Assembly (NCBI RefSeq): GCF_945859705.1
Contig: NC_079137.1
Coordinates: 74,484,277-74,548,276 of the forward strand
Length of the DNA stretch: 64,000 bases
Source of the DNA: Episyrphus balteatus
Lineage: Eukaryota > Arthropoda > Insecta > Diptera > Syrphidae
Reading direction: 5' to 3'
How positions within the stretch are numbered: position 1 is the first letter of the stretch; each line of letters begins with the position of its first letter. The notes below the pieces were generated by a model. That model searched no databases and was not told where the DNA came from. It saw only the letters and a program-made list of their open reading frames with translations. The translations under genes were made by a program, and so were the position numbers. Positions 11,740 through 22,978 of the stretch are shown here, in pieces.

Positions 11740-12600
11740 AACTTGCTCTTTATACTCTGTGGCTAATAACTGTTGTTTTTGTTTTATCGCTTGACTTTTT
11801 GAAAATTAAGTGTTTCAGACGTTTATAATTTAATCTTTTGCACAATCATGTTCTTTTTTTGGGCGCCATTTTTGGTACTCCGAAATCTAACGACTACGTG
11901 TAAAGGAATGTTAAAGTGAAGTATTGTGATTGAACCCTAATGAATCTTACTCTCCATTATTTATCCCAGAGTGGAATTTGAAAGCATCCGGGAATCATTA
12001 ATTGGGTTTAGCCAAGATTTTGGAGAGAATTTAGTATCTAAAATATACACCAACTGGTTCGTAGGTCACAACTTCACCTGACAGCCCAAATTGACTCGTG
12101 TAGCTCGCAGTTCTTTGGTGGAGACTTAAGAAATATTTTAGCACTTGCATGATCTAGCAGGTTAGATCCACGTCGGAAACTGGAACGTGTAAACAAGGCA
12201 TTCGCAAGTAAGACTCCTTTGAAGACTATTTTTTAAGCCATTTTAGCTCGATGTGCATTCAGATCAGCTCCTGTAAATCAAGCATTCGGTAATAGGAGTT
12301 CTTTGGAGACTTTTAGATTTTTTTTTTTACACATGCCTAACCTAGTTCATTTATGGTGCAACTCGTGTAAACTGGCTATTTGCGATTTGGAGTTCTTTGG
12401 AGACTTTTTTTTCAAAGTTAGGTATACCATTCTTATAGCCGCAAATTACTCACTGCCATTAGTTAAACACGGTGGCAGTTGCTTGCTAGAAAAGCAAAGT
12501 GTTTCTCCTTCCTAAATTCCCTACTGGTATGTGTAATTTGAGCTTTACACTGACCAAGTTTTAAAGAGTTAAACAAGTTAAAAGAAGCAACAGCAACTTT
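11740..12600. repeat. Intergenic g5-g6 with a ~95-bp degenerate tandem repeat
   Basis: Between about 12040 and 12420 four degenerate units of roughly 85-105 bp each end in a block like GGAGTTCTTTGGAGACTTTT (near 12108, 12210, 12296 and 12391). Each unit also has an ACTCGTGTAAAC..GGCATT-like core. No gene is seen; the frame at 12303-12515 lies in the repeat. Confidence 0.5.
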
Positions 12601-12620
12601 CGTCAAACTGAATTTTATTT

Positions 12621-13580
12621 TCAACACACACGATTAGCTCCCTCTTTAACACAATATTTCAACAAAGTATCATAAGTAAGTCCAGTTTCACATTGCAACT
12701 CTAATGGCTTAGAATTGAAGCACATATAGAACAAGGCTGGATTTGGATGTGGGAAAAATGCTCCCGAATTGGTTGAATCACATTTCGGTACTGGAGCATT
12801 ATCACAATTACCATTTGGATCATCTGTCGTTTCACCATTGTCATTTGAACAACCTGACAAAGCTGGTTGAGTACAATTCTGTTGGTTGGGGCTAAAGTAA
12901 AGTCCCTCATCGCAGGTCTTTGGTTCTGGCTTAAGCTTCCGATTGCAAACAAAATACTCATCACATACCAGCGATGGAAAAGCATAACCTTTATATTCCC
13001 CAGAGCACATGTCACTTAGGGCCTTACACCCAGCTATTATTGGGTTCGTACATGTTGCGTATGCTCTGGAATAATGTTGTCCATTAGGGCAAGCCAGTGC
13101 AGTGGTGTTAATACCATTGCATTTGTAGTATTTATCACACTCAATACCAGGAACAAGTTCATTTTTAGGCATAGTCTTACATAAATCATGAACATAATTC
13201 GGGATATCATTGACTGCGCATAATGCTTGTGATGGAGAACGACATATGCGGAGTTTGGTATCGAATAATTTGCCATCTAGACAAGAAAGCCCCGTTGCAT
13301 TATGACCGTGACACTTGATAAATGTGGAACAGTTATTTATATTTGCCACTTCATATTCACCTGACGGTCTCTTACAGACCTGGAAATATTAGAAGAAAAA
13401 AATAAGAATAACATAAAATCTGAACAAAGATTGTAACCTACCGAAGCTAATAGTTCACCTCGTGTTAAGCCTATAATGGCCAAAAGTAGCAGTGGAAGAG
13501 CTATAACAATAAATAATATCACAGCAATTATATCAGGTTTTTCTTTTGGAAAATAATTCTAAGCCAAAATTACCGTTCAT
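12621..13580 (-). CDS. g6: secreted four-domain CBM14 protein
   Basis: Three exons: 13580-13574 (ATGAACG), 13500-13442 and 13379-12621; intron phases 1 and 0; 274 residues. Splicing gives the signal peptide MNALPLLLLAIIGLTRGE; without it the N-terminus would start on a non-ATG codon. Four CBM14 domains follow: about 24-77, 88-140, 144-197 and 212-274. The last has an expanded first half. N-glycosylation sequons (NNCS, NATG, NTTA) are present and there is no mucin linker. TATA at 13658-13666 with a CGATAAG site just upstream (13687-13693). AATAAA begins only a few bases after the stop codon, so the 3' UTR is very short. Exon lengths are identical to g5. Confidence 0.92.
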
Positions 13581-13657
13581 ATTGCCGCTCACGACCGTTT
13601 TGTCAGTGGCCAAAAATACTTAATTCAGAACTAAAAATATTATCAAATGATTTTAAG

Positions 13658-13693
13658 TATTTATATGGTTAAATCTGTATAAAGTCCTTATCG
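13658..13693 (-). promoter_or_regulatory. g6 promoter: TATA box and adjacent GATA-type site
   Basis: ATATAAATA on the minus strand at 13658-13666 and CGATAAG at 13687-13693. The same TATA/GATAAG pairing precedes g13, g15, g16 and g17. Confidence 0.6.
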
Positions 13694-13932
13694 AAAGCTA
13701 ATTAAAAAAAAACACAAGAAACTTTATTGGTGTTCAATGTATTATCTGTTTTAACCAAGATTAATTTTTTGGAAATATGAATGGTGATGTGTTTTTTGGT
13801 TAATTAAATCTGATAAATCTACAACTACATTTTTAGATTTAAGCTTATAGTCTGGAAGATTGCGTTGCGAATAATAATAAAAACTTTACAATCATTCATT
13901 CCTTTCACTTTGTTTTCCCAATCAATTTTACA

Positions 13933-14605
13933 GAAAGGTATCACAAGTTGATCCGGTAGGCATAACAGTTTGTTTCGAGAAATATCAATATCTCGCTTTA
14001 CCTAGAAAGTGTCAGGGAATGACCCGGTATGTATCACAGCTTTGCCTGGTAAGTATCACAGGTTCCCCCTCGAGAGTATCACAGGAAAAATTAATGTGTT
14101 CCCTCCGAAACTATCTTAAGTTTTACTAGAAAGTATCACGGCTTGTACCAGTATGGGTTGACCAAGTATAACGAATTGCCCTGATAAGTATTATAGGTTG
14201 CTCCGGTAAGTATCACGTGGTGCCTTCAGTCGGTAAGCAAGTTGCTGCAGAAAACATCACAGGTTTTCCAGGTAAAAATCAAATGTTCTCCCCATAAAAA
14301 TTAGATTTTTTCCTTGAAATTATAACGGCTTGTCAAAGTATGGGTTGGCCAAGTGTCACGAGTTGCCCTGCTACGTATTACAGGTTGATCCGGAAACTAT
14401 CACATGTAACCCTTGCCCCGGTAAGCAGCAAGGATTACCCTGGAAAGTATCACTTTTCAAAAATTGCCCCGTAAAGTATCAAAGGTTATTTTGGTAAAAA
14501 TCATGTGTTCTCCCCGAAGATATCACAGGTTTTCTTAAAAAGTATCACGGGTTGTCCCACAATGGGTTGGAGATGTACCACGAGTTGCCGTGGTAAGTAT
14601 CACGC
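13933..14605. repeat. Degenerate ~24-bp satellite with higher-order structure
   Basis: About 28 imperfect copies of a unit like GGTAAGTATCACAGGTTGCC run for 670 bp. Longer blocks, such as one with CGGCTTGT..AGTATGGGTTG, recur near 14140, 14328 and 14548, so a higher-order period near 190-220 bp is superimposed. No coding frame is conserved across it. Confidence 0.75.
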
Positions 14606-15600
14606 TTTTATGTCAAATATTTTACTCTGATAGGCATTCCTCGTTGGCGAACTGTCAAAATTAGACGTTAAGAGTTTCATTTTTTGATCGTGTTTACATT
14701 GGCCTCACTCTGTTAACTCATTTTGACATTTCTGTGAATCCAAATATTTTAAACAAGTTTAAAATTCCCCGTCTTTTTTGGTTATATCTCTTTCTCGCCA
14801 TAAAGTGTTAGTGAGAGAGCAAACATAAATGCCAAAATGAGTCGGTGGATTGAGGCCAATTTCAGCACATTATTTAAAGAAATAAAAAAAGGAATAATAA
14901 TTTGTAACTGATCTTGCAAGGTAAATAACTCTTTGACAAAAGTATACCAAATGACGACTTGTCTGTCCGGTAAGTTAGTCAATGTAAATCCGTTGAGTGA
15001 AGTTTTTAAGTTTTCTTGATGTTTCTAAAAAACAAAACTGTTCTACTCTTTTTGGTTTAATTTGAGTTTATTTTGCTACTTGCTTGAAAACTTGCACATG
15101 TGGTCGCGGGTAAGTAGACCAAGAAGTGCATTATATATCCAAATATGTAACATCTTAATTCCAAGCTCAATTCTTTAACTTTGTGTCTAAAATTAAAACT
15201 CTTTCAAGTTGTTACTTTAACATAAGCTTCATTTACATCAGGAGAAAACTTGCTTACCTATGTACCTATCATCAAAGAGACAAAAAACATAATAAAAGTT
15301 CGATAAAAACTTTTTGCGTCTTGTGTTTCTTGTAGTATTTTTTTCCAACCGTCTCGTGTGTTCGTAAACATGTTAGTGTTAAGTGGTTTTTGGTATCAAA
15401 AATCAAAAACACATTGTCAAGTAGGCGTATCGTGTTGACATTGACTTCTATCTGTTAACCATATATTGTCTTGTTGTTGTTGTTGATAGATTTAAAGACG
15501 AAACATATTTTATATAAGCTCTATATAATTTTATTGTATAATATATATTTTCAGAAAATAAAAAATTTAATGAAACTGTTATACTCATACTACTCATGTT
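14606..15600. other. Intergenic satellite-g7
   Basis: AT-rich, nothing recognised. The frames at 14782-14982 and 15471-15719 have no support. The g7 polyadenylation signal is at 15604-15609 on the minus strand. Confidence 0.5.
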
Positions 15601-15647
15601 TGTTTTATTTTAACAAAAGTGGAATAAATCGTTTCTCTTATTATTCT

Positions 15648-17748
15648 CTATGGACAAACATCTCCTGGGACACAATTTCCGACAGTTTGATCAAAAATCG
15701 CGCCTATTGTGCAAGGTAATAAAACTTTTTCACCATTACTGCAGAAGTAGAATAGCTTGCAATTTTCTTTATACTGCAAAAGTGTACCATCTTCTTTGTC
15801 TTCACATGTAATAGGCTTGTACCATTGACATTTAGCACTCTCGACAGACTCACATGCTTGACTAATGACATTGTAGTGTAAATCCTTTTCACATTGAAGT
15901 GCTACTGGTATTGGATAGATGCATTTAATGTACTGTGTACAATCTTCAGGATATGCGACTAATGTTCCATTTTCAACACCACAGCAAACATTGGAGCCTG
16001 AAGGTGATGGTTTAGTAGGAATAGGCGACGCAGTAGTTGGTTCAGTAGTTGGTTCAGTAGTGGGTTCAGAAGTTGGTTCCGTTGGTCGAGTAGGATACGG
16101 AGTGGCTATGCATTGTGCATTTTCCGGATAATCACAAACTAAAAGATTTTTGTTGAATTGCCTTCCATTTTTACAACGACGAAGGGTTGAAGCATCATCC
16201 TCACAACGAATATACCAATCACAATTGTATGGATACGGTAATAGAGTACCATCAGCCCTGCCTTCGCAAAGGTTATCTTCTGGCCTTAATGTTGGATATT
16301 TTATAGATGATGTTGTCGTCGTTGGTGAAGTTGTTGACTCTGATGTTGGTGAGCTTGAAATTGGTGAAGTATCCGTGGCTGGTGATTCTGTGGTAGTGGA
16401 ATTTTCTGTTGTTGATTCACTTGTTGGTGAAGTTGGGATTGGTGTAGAACTTGATACCTCCGCTGTTGTTGGATAAGGCGTTGCTATGCATTGTGCATAT
16501 TCCGGATAATCGCAAACTTGAAGGAGTTCATTGAATTGCCTTCCCTCTTTACATGGAAGCAGGATAGAACTATGATCTTCACAACGAATATACCAATTGC
16601 AGTCATATGGATATGATATTAGTGTGCCAGTTGCTTTGCCATCGCAACGGTTATCTTCAGGATTTAATGTTGGAACTATTTCGATTGTCGTTGGTGAATT
16701 TGTTGTTTTTTCTATTGGTGAGGTTGAGATTACTGGTGATTCGGTTGACTCACTTGTTGGTGAAGTTGGGATTGGTGTAGTACTCGATACCTCCGCGGTT
16801 GTTGGATAAGGAGTAGCTATGCATTGTGCATATTCCGGATAATCGCATATTTGGAGAAGCACATTGAACTGTCTTCCCTTTTTACAGGGCAAAAGTATAG
16901 AATTATCATCCTCACAACGAATATACCATTCGCAATCATAAGGATATGATAATAGAACTCCATTCGCCTTGCCATAGCATTTGTTATCCTCAGGCCTTAA
17001 CGTTGGTGTTTTTTCAGGTGTCGTTGGTGAAATCGTTGATGTTTCTGTTGTTGATGTGGATATTGTTGTTGTATCTGTAGATACCTCAGTTGTTGATGGT
17101 TCTGTTGACTCCCTTATTGGTGTAGTTGAGACCGGTGTACTCGGATAAGGTGTGGCTACGCATTGTGCATATTCCGGATAATCGCAAATTTGAAGTAGTG
17201 CATTGAACTCCCTTCCTTTTTCACAGTGAATAACTACAGAAGTGTCATCCACACACCGAATATACCACTCACAATCATATGGATATGATAACAGAACTCC
17301 ATTTGTCTTGCCATTGCAAAGGTTACTATCAGGCGTAAGTGTTGGCACTATTTCAGGTGTCGTTGGTGATTTTGTTGGTATTATTGATCCTTCTGAATTG
17401 CAACCAGCTGTACTTGGTGAACTACAATCTTTCATAATTGGATTGAAATGTAATCCACCTGGACAAGGCATTACAGTTCCAGAAAAAAATTCACAAACTA
17501 AATACTTTGTGCAATCGCCAGGATATGGTATACGATCGTTATAATTATGATTGAAGCACTCATTTCCTGTTATTTTAGCATCAGTTTTTAAGGGATTTGT
17601 AGAAACTAATGAATTTTCTTGCACTCCAATGATAAATAACCAAAGTACCACTTTTAGAAAAACTATGAAATAAGTAGAAAGGAAAATATCAATTACAAAA
17701 AAAATTTTAAAATGAGGTAGTGTCTATTATTTAGGTATTACCTTTCAT
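15648..17748 (-). CDS. g7: large secreted mucin-like CBM14 protein, seven domains
   Basis: Exons 17748-17742 (ATGAAAG) and 17662-15648; phase 1 intron; 673 residues. Signal peptide MKVFLKVVLWLFIIGVQ. Domain 1 (about 36-90) is the YPGDCTKYLVC type. Domains 2-5 (starting near 117, 225, 334 and 451) are near-identical copies with SYPYDCxWYIRC, separated by Ser/Thr/Pro-rich linkers of 55-70 residues. Domain 6 (YPEDCTQYIKC) and domain 7, ending GDVCP, close the protein. So there is internal amplification of a [domain + Thr-rich linker] unit. TCAGTT/TCAGTC initiators at 17775-17784; no strong TATA. The last two domains are nearly identical in DNA to those of g8. Likely a peritrophic-matrix mucin. 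Confidence 0.92.
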
Positions 17749-17774
17749 GACTTCTTATCGTTTTTGTCTCTGTC

Positions 17775-17784
17775 AACTGACTGA
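17775..17784 (-). promoter_or_regulatory. Initiator of g7
   Basis: Overlapping TCAGTC and TCAGTT on the minus strand, both matching the insect initiator TCAGTY, about 30 bp upstream of the start codon. Confidence 0.5.
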
Positions 17785-17799
17785 TTGGTACATTTTTTT

Positions 17800-19390
17800 G
17801 GAAACACTATTTGGCACTCTTGCAATATTGTTTATTGTCTAATCAAAATATTTTTAGATTAAATCTTTTCGTTTTTTATCTTTTTTTTTGCGGTTCAATT
17901 TATTAGGTACTTACCTATCAACAGTTTCATACATTTTTAAAACAACAACAAGTTTTGGGATTTACTTTTTTTGTTGAAACGATAAAGTGTTATAATTCAT
18001 AGAGTTTTTTTTTTGGGCCAGTGATTTAAATAATCTCATTGTTAAAAAATTCGTTATCACAAATTATGCAATTTTTATTCTTGATTTTAGGAAATATCGA
18101 TTGATTCATTAAGTGAAAATTTATTCATTCCGAGGAATTGTGTATCATACATTATATGTATATAACCATTTTATGTATTCTTATAAAATTTTGTTTGTAA
18201 AATAGTAAAGAGAGCTTAATTGAATTTTGTTTGCAAGAACTGAACATTTCTGGCAAACCTACCAACCAAGTCTTTAGTTAGTTTTTTAAAAACTGAACGA
18301 ATATATGAAATTTGATGAAGTAATAAAGTGTTTTGCTATTTTTCGTACAGTTTTTTGAACTTCTACTTTTTGGAGTGCAGTTTCACTTTAAAAACTTCAA
18401 AAATCTGTTTTCGTTAAATTTTGACGTTTTTATTTGTCAAACTTGACTAGACGCAGAACTAATACTGATAAAAGTTAGCGGACACAACGATTTTGACGTT
18501 TAAAAAAAATTACGTTCGATTGTAACATTAGAGACTTTTCGATTCCGCTGTGTCGAGCAGCGTATACAGCAGAACGGAAAGTTGAACGAAGTTTTTCGTT
18601 AACTATTTCGTTGTGCCATTTTTGTATGGGATTTTTTATTTCGCATCAACATCGTACTAGGCTTTAAGTTGGGTTAGTTGGAATCGGATATAAAAGAAAT
18701 ATGTGAATTAATTTACGGCCATATTATTCACTAGTTTAAAAAGTACATCTGGATGTAAAGAAATTGAAATGTCAAAAATAAAATCAAATTTATGATAATC
18801 ACTATCACACAGAGAAAAAATAGTCATTTTTAACTATTTTCACAGTTAAAATCGGGATAACTTTTTTAAATTTGGATTTATTTTTGACATTTGACAATTT
18901 TACATCCAGATGTATTAAACTAGTGAATACTATGGCCGTTAAACCATGAAAGATGCTTAAGTCGGGATTTACACTAGGCAAATATTTCACATTGCGATTT
19001 CAATAACAAAGACAAATGTTTAGCGGAAAATATTATAGATAACTACATACATATATAGAAAAATAAGTTGCAATTCAAACATCAAAAGTCTCCAAAACTG
19101 GCTTTCATTAGCCCTGTTCCATTGGAGGTGGTAGTTTACTAATAGTAGATGTTTTGGTTAATCTAGTACTATCATCTAATCAAGCTCTTCTTCCCGAGTG
19201 CATACAATTTGTATTGAATTCGTTAGAGTTTATCTTTAACCTTATCTGAATGAAGTAAGAATATTCGCTGTGCCTAATGGTTCATTTGTACTTTTCGTTA
19301 AATTTTCGTCCAGTTGTTCTCCAGTTGACAGCACATACATACATAAATGAATTTGACATAAGTATAACATATTTAAGTTCCGTGATGCGA
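17800..19390. other. Intergenic g7-g8
   Basis: About 1.6 kb with no gene. It contains the inverted-repeat element at 18716-18938. The g8 polyadenylation signal (AATAAA, minus strand) is at 19392-19397. Confidence 0.55.
18716..18938. mobile_element. Foldback MITE with TTA target duplication (Harbinger-like)
   Basis: The terminal inverted repeat begins CGGCCATATTATTCACTAGT and continues with a TACATCTGGATGTAAA block and TGTCAAAAATAAA; the mirror copy ends at 18938. TTA flanks both ends (18713-18715 and 18939-18941), the 3-bp TWA signature of PIF/Harbinger elements. 223 bp, no transposase. Confidence 0.75.
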
Positions 19391-19447
19391 ATTTATTTTA
19401 AAGTTTATTAGCATTCAATAACAGAGATAGGTACTATATAATACAAG

Positions 19448-21491
19448 TTATGGACAAACATCTCCTGGGACACATTTTCCGACAGTTTGATCGAAAATCG
19501 CGCCTATTGTGCAAGGCAACAGAACTTGTTCACCATTACTGCAGTAGATGTATTGCTTGCAATTTTCTTTATACGGCAAAAGTGTACCATCTTCTTTGCC
19601 CTCACATGTAATAGGCTTGTACCATTGACATTTAGCACTCTCGACAGACTCACATGCTTGACTAATGACATTGTAGTGTAAATCTTTTTCACATTGAAGC
19701 GCTACTGGTATTGGATAGATGCATTTAATGTATTGTGTACAATCTTCAGGATATGCGACTAATGTTCCATTTGCTGCCCCACAACAGATATTGGAGCCTG
19801 TTGGTAGTGGGGGTGTTGGTGATGGTTGTTCAGTTTCACACTGCGCTGTAGCGGGGTCTTCACATATTGACAGCTTTGCATTAAAATGATAACCCTTATC
19901 GCAGGTTCTACACTGCGAAGCATGAACACCACATTTGATAAATTTATTACAATTGCCAGGATATGGTATGAGATCACCTGGTTTGTAGCCTTCGCACAAA
20001 CCGGTTGTTGAATTTGCACAACCAGGTGGTTCAGTTGGGGTTGGAATGGAACATCCAGCATCTTGAGCAGATTCACAAATTTGAAGTTTGGCATTAAACT
20101 CTTCACCATATGGACATTCTTCAGCCGTTGGAATTGGACTATCACATATAATGTACTCAGAGCAATTTCCTGGATATGAAATCTTTTCACCATTTGAATA
20201 ATTTGAGCAAATTCCTGGGTTAATTGGTGGTGGTAAAGGTTCTGTGGCTTCGGTTGTAGTTGGTTGTTCTGGTGTAACTTTTGGAATTGAACAATCGGCC
20301 TCGTTTGCGTCTTGACATTTTTTTAATTCTGCATCAAACTCCATACCGGATGGACAGTCAAAAGTTGTTGGAGCTGGTTCTATGCATAATATATAAAGGT
20401 CACATCTTCCAGGGTATGGAATTAAAGTACCTCGCTCGATATTTTCACAAATTCCTGTGCCAACGTAAGGTGGATTTGTGGAGCCTTCCGAGGGTTCTTC
20501 TGTAGTTGTTGTTGTTGTTATTGAATCATCAGGAGTGACAGTTGATGGATAGGATTCTTCTATGCACTGTGTATTTTCGGGAAAATCACAAATTTGGTAA
20601 ACAGAATTGAAAACTTTTCCATCTTTGCAAGATTCAATATGGGCAATGTTGTCTTCACATCGAATGTACCATGTACAGTTCCAAGGATATGGTAGGAATG
20701 TATTATTTGGTTGGTTTATACAAATGTCAGAACCAGGACCAGGGGTAGGAATAGGATCAACTGTTGGTTCTGTTGGTGGTTCGGTTGGTGGTGGAGTAGG
20801 TGGTTCAGTTGGTGGTTCAGTTGGTGGTTGAGTAGGTGGTTGAGTTGGTGGTTGAGTTGGTGGTTTAGTAGGTAATTCAGTTGGTGGTTCAGTTGGTGCT
20901 GATGGACAGAATACATTTTCCTTGTGATCACATGCTTTAACTTTAGGATCGTCATTGAAATACATGTCACTTCCACAACTCTTGAGGTAACTCCATCCAC
21001 CAATACAGGAAAAGTATTCGCTGCAATTATTTCGAACACTGAACCTAGTTCCGTTATCCTTGTCTCGGCAAACGCATGATCCATACAAATCATCAGGGTT
21101 CCAGTAGCTGTTGCAAGGTCCAGGTCCTCCAGAACAATTTCCGGATGGTGTACCTCCTTCTTGAGTACAACCAGCTGATGTTGGCCAATCACAAACTGTC
21201 GAATTGGGATTAAAATGAAGACCACTTGGACATAGCATCACAGTTCCATTAAAATATTCACAAACTAAATATTTTGTGCAATCGCCAGGATAAGGAATTT
21301 TATCACCATGTTCATGGCCATAGCACTCATTTCCTTGAAGAGCTCGATCAGTTTTTACTGAAAATCTGGCAGCTTGTGTACCCAACACAGCTCCAACTAT
21401 AACTATCAATATAAGAAGACCTGTAATAAAAAGAATATGTTAAATCAAACATATTAATCAATAAACGAATTTAGTATTTCTTACCTTTCAT
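19448..21491 (-). CDS. g8: large secreted CBM14 protein, eight domains with PPT linkers
   Basis: Exons 21491-21485 (ATGAAAG) and 21420-19448; phase 1 intron; 659 residues. Signal peptide MKGLLILIVIVGAVLG, then ARFSVKTDRALQG, shared with g9-g11. Domain 1 (about 35-88) is YPGDCTKYLVC. Domain 2 (about 105-178) contains DDLYGSCVCRDK and WSYLKSCG and belongs to the g15-g17 type, not to its neighbours. A PPTx linker of about 45 residues follows, then domains 3-8, the last ending GDVCP. Sequons are abundant. TATATAT at about 21552-21559. The 3' third closely matches g7. It forms a duplicated unit with g9, mirrored by g10-g11. Confidence 0.92.
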
Positions 21492-21800
21492 GGCTTCTTT
21501 TCGGGTTCGTTTTTCGAAATAAACTAACTTAATAATTTAGAAACCATAATAATATATATTTTTAAATAAGATTTTTGCCAAAAAAAAAACGATCATTTTT
21601 AATCAGACCTTGATTAGATTAAGTCCAACATTTTTTTTATTATTATTCATTTAAATGATTATGGCCATTTGTATTAGTTATGAATTAAAAATAAAAATTA
21701 TTATCTTAACTTGATTGTTAATTTAATTTATTTTGGCAATTTAATAGAAGTCTTATTCCGCATTTTTATAACATTTCCTAAAAGCTCGAATCCGCATTTA
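21421..21800 (-). promoter_or_regulatory. g8 5' flank, conserved with g10
   Basis: This 380-bp stretch (intron, leader, TATA region and upstream) is nearly identical to 26961-27346 before g10 and recognisably related to the flanks of g9 and g11. A block reading GATTAGATTAAGTCC on the plus strand, about 70 bp upstream of the TATA region, is kept in all four and is the best candidate for a shared control site. Confidence 0.6.
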
Positions 21801-22860
21801 TGTTATATATTGGTCAAAACATTTAAATTTTGATCAAAAGATAACATTTATAAGGGACTAAGTACATTTTTGTTTTGGCCAAGTAGAAATTTTTTTTTAC
21901 TATGAACACAAATACTAGTACAATAAAATTTAATTTTTTCTTTGATTTTGATATACCTACATACCTATATAAATATATCAATGAATTTTTTATTGAATTT
22001 TAATTGGAGCTTTCTCATCAGTTTCTGGTGACAGTAAGTTATTGTTCTTTGATCTGATAAGATCCATTCATCAATATCATTAAAATAGTTACACTCGAGC
22101 GTCTATCGCATAAAATTTAATTTTTATTAGCACCAACTTACTCCTAAAGTTATGCACAGAAATCTTTGTATTTTGAAGAAAATTTTTTTTAGGTTGTATT
22201 TAAATCACCGGTACTGTCAATAGATTTATAATGTGTGTGTTGATGTTATTTAAATTCGCTGATGTTGTTACAAAAGGGTTTAGGGAAAGTTGTACAACTA
22301 TTTTAGTTTTAAATTGTGGTTCATAATATTATATCTGGAATCAGCGGTATAACTAAGATTTAACTCTGGTTTAACATTCATATGTGCTTTGGTTGAAGGT
22401 TGAATGAGAATCTTAAAAAAATCGGTGCATAAAACATTTGGACCAAGGTTGAACTACGTTTGTTCAACTGCCCCTGTCCCGGCTCAGCACGGTGGTAAAG
22501 CTGAGGTTTAGCATTGGTTCAAGTTTAATACATGTTAAAATAGCCAAATCAATACTTGATCCAAAGTTGAACCACAGCTAATCCGTCGACATCGGCAAGT
22601 CAAATTCCTGAACCTAGGTTGAGCCACGTTTGTACAACTGACTAAGTTACATGTTAAGATTTTTCGAAACCAAAGCAATCCCTGATTAGACAAGAAAAAA
22701 CCCTTTTGGTGCACATTTCTCTCTCATATTCTTGTGTTCCAAGACGTATAACATCAGACAATGTGAGCGGATACTGTCTGTTTCTGTGAACATTATTTAT
22801 TGCATGACAAAACTCGCTATAGAGTCAGTCAAACAAAAGATATTGACAAAATTAGAAAAC
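21801..22860. other. Intergenic g8-g9, duplicated spacer
   Basis: No gene. From about 21814 to 22250 and again from about 22813 on, the sequence matches the g10-g11 spacer (28973-29400 and 29780 on). GATCTGATAAGATCC near 22055 contains a GATA palindrome that is also kept in the other copy (near 29237). Confidence 0.6.
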
Positions 22861-22978
22861 TCCAGATTTAAGTAACATTAAATTTTATTACATTCAATAA
22901 ATACTAACAATAAATTCTTAAATAAAATTATATTCTATATGGCCAAACATATCTCCTAAGACGATTTGTGTAATGCTT

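Noticed and set aside
13933..14605. Possible CRISPR array (short regular repeats)
   Set aside because: The repeats are contiguous and degenerate with no unique spacers, and the DNA is eukaryotic; it is a satellite.
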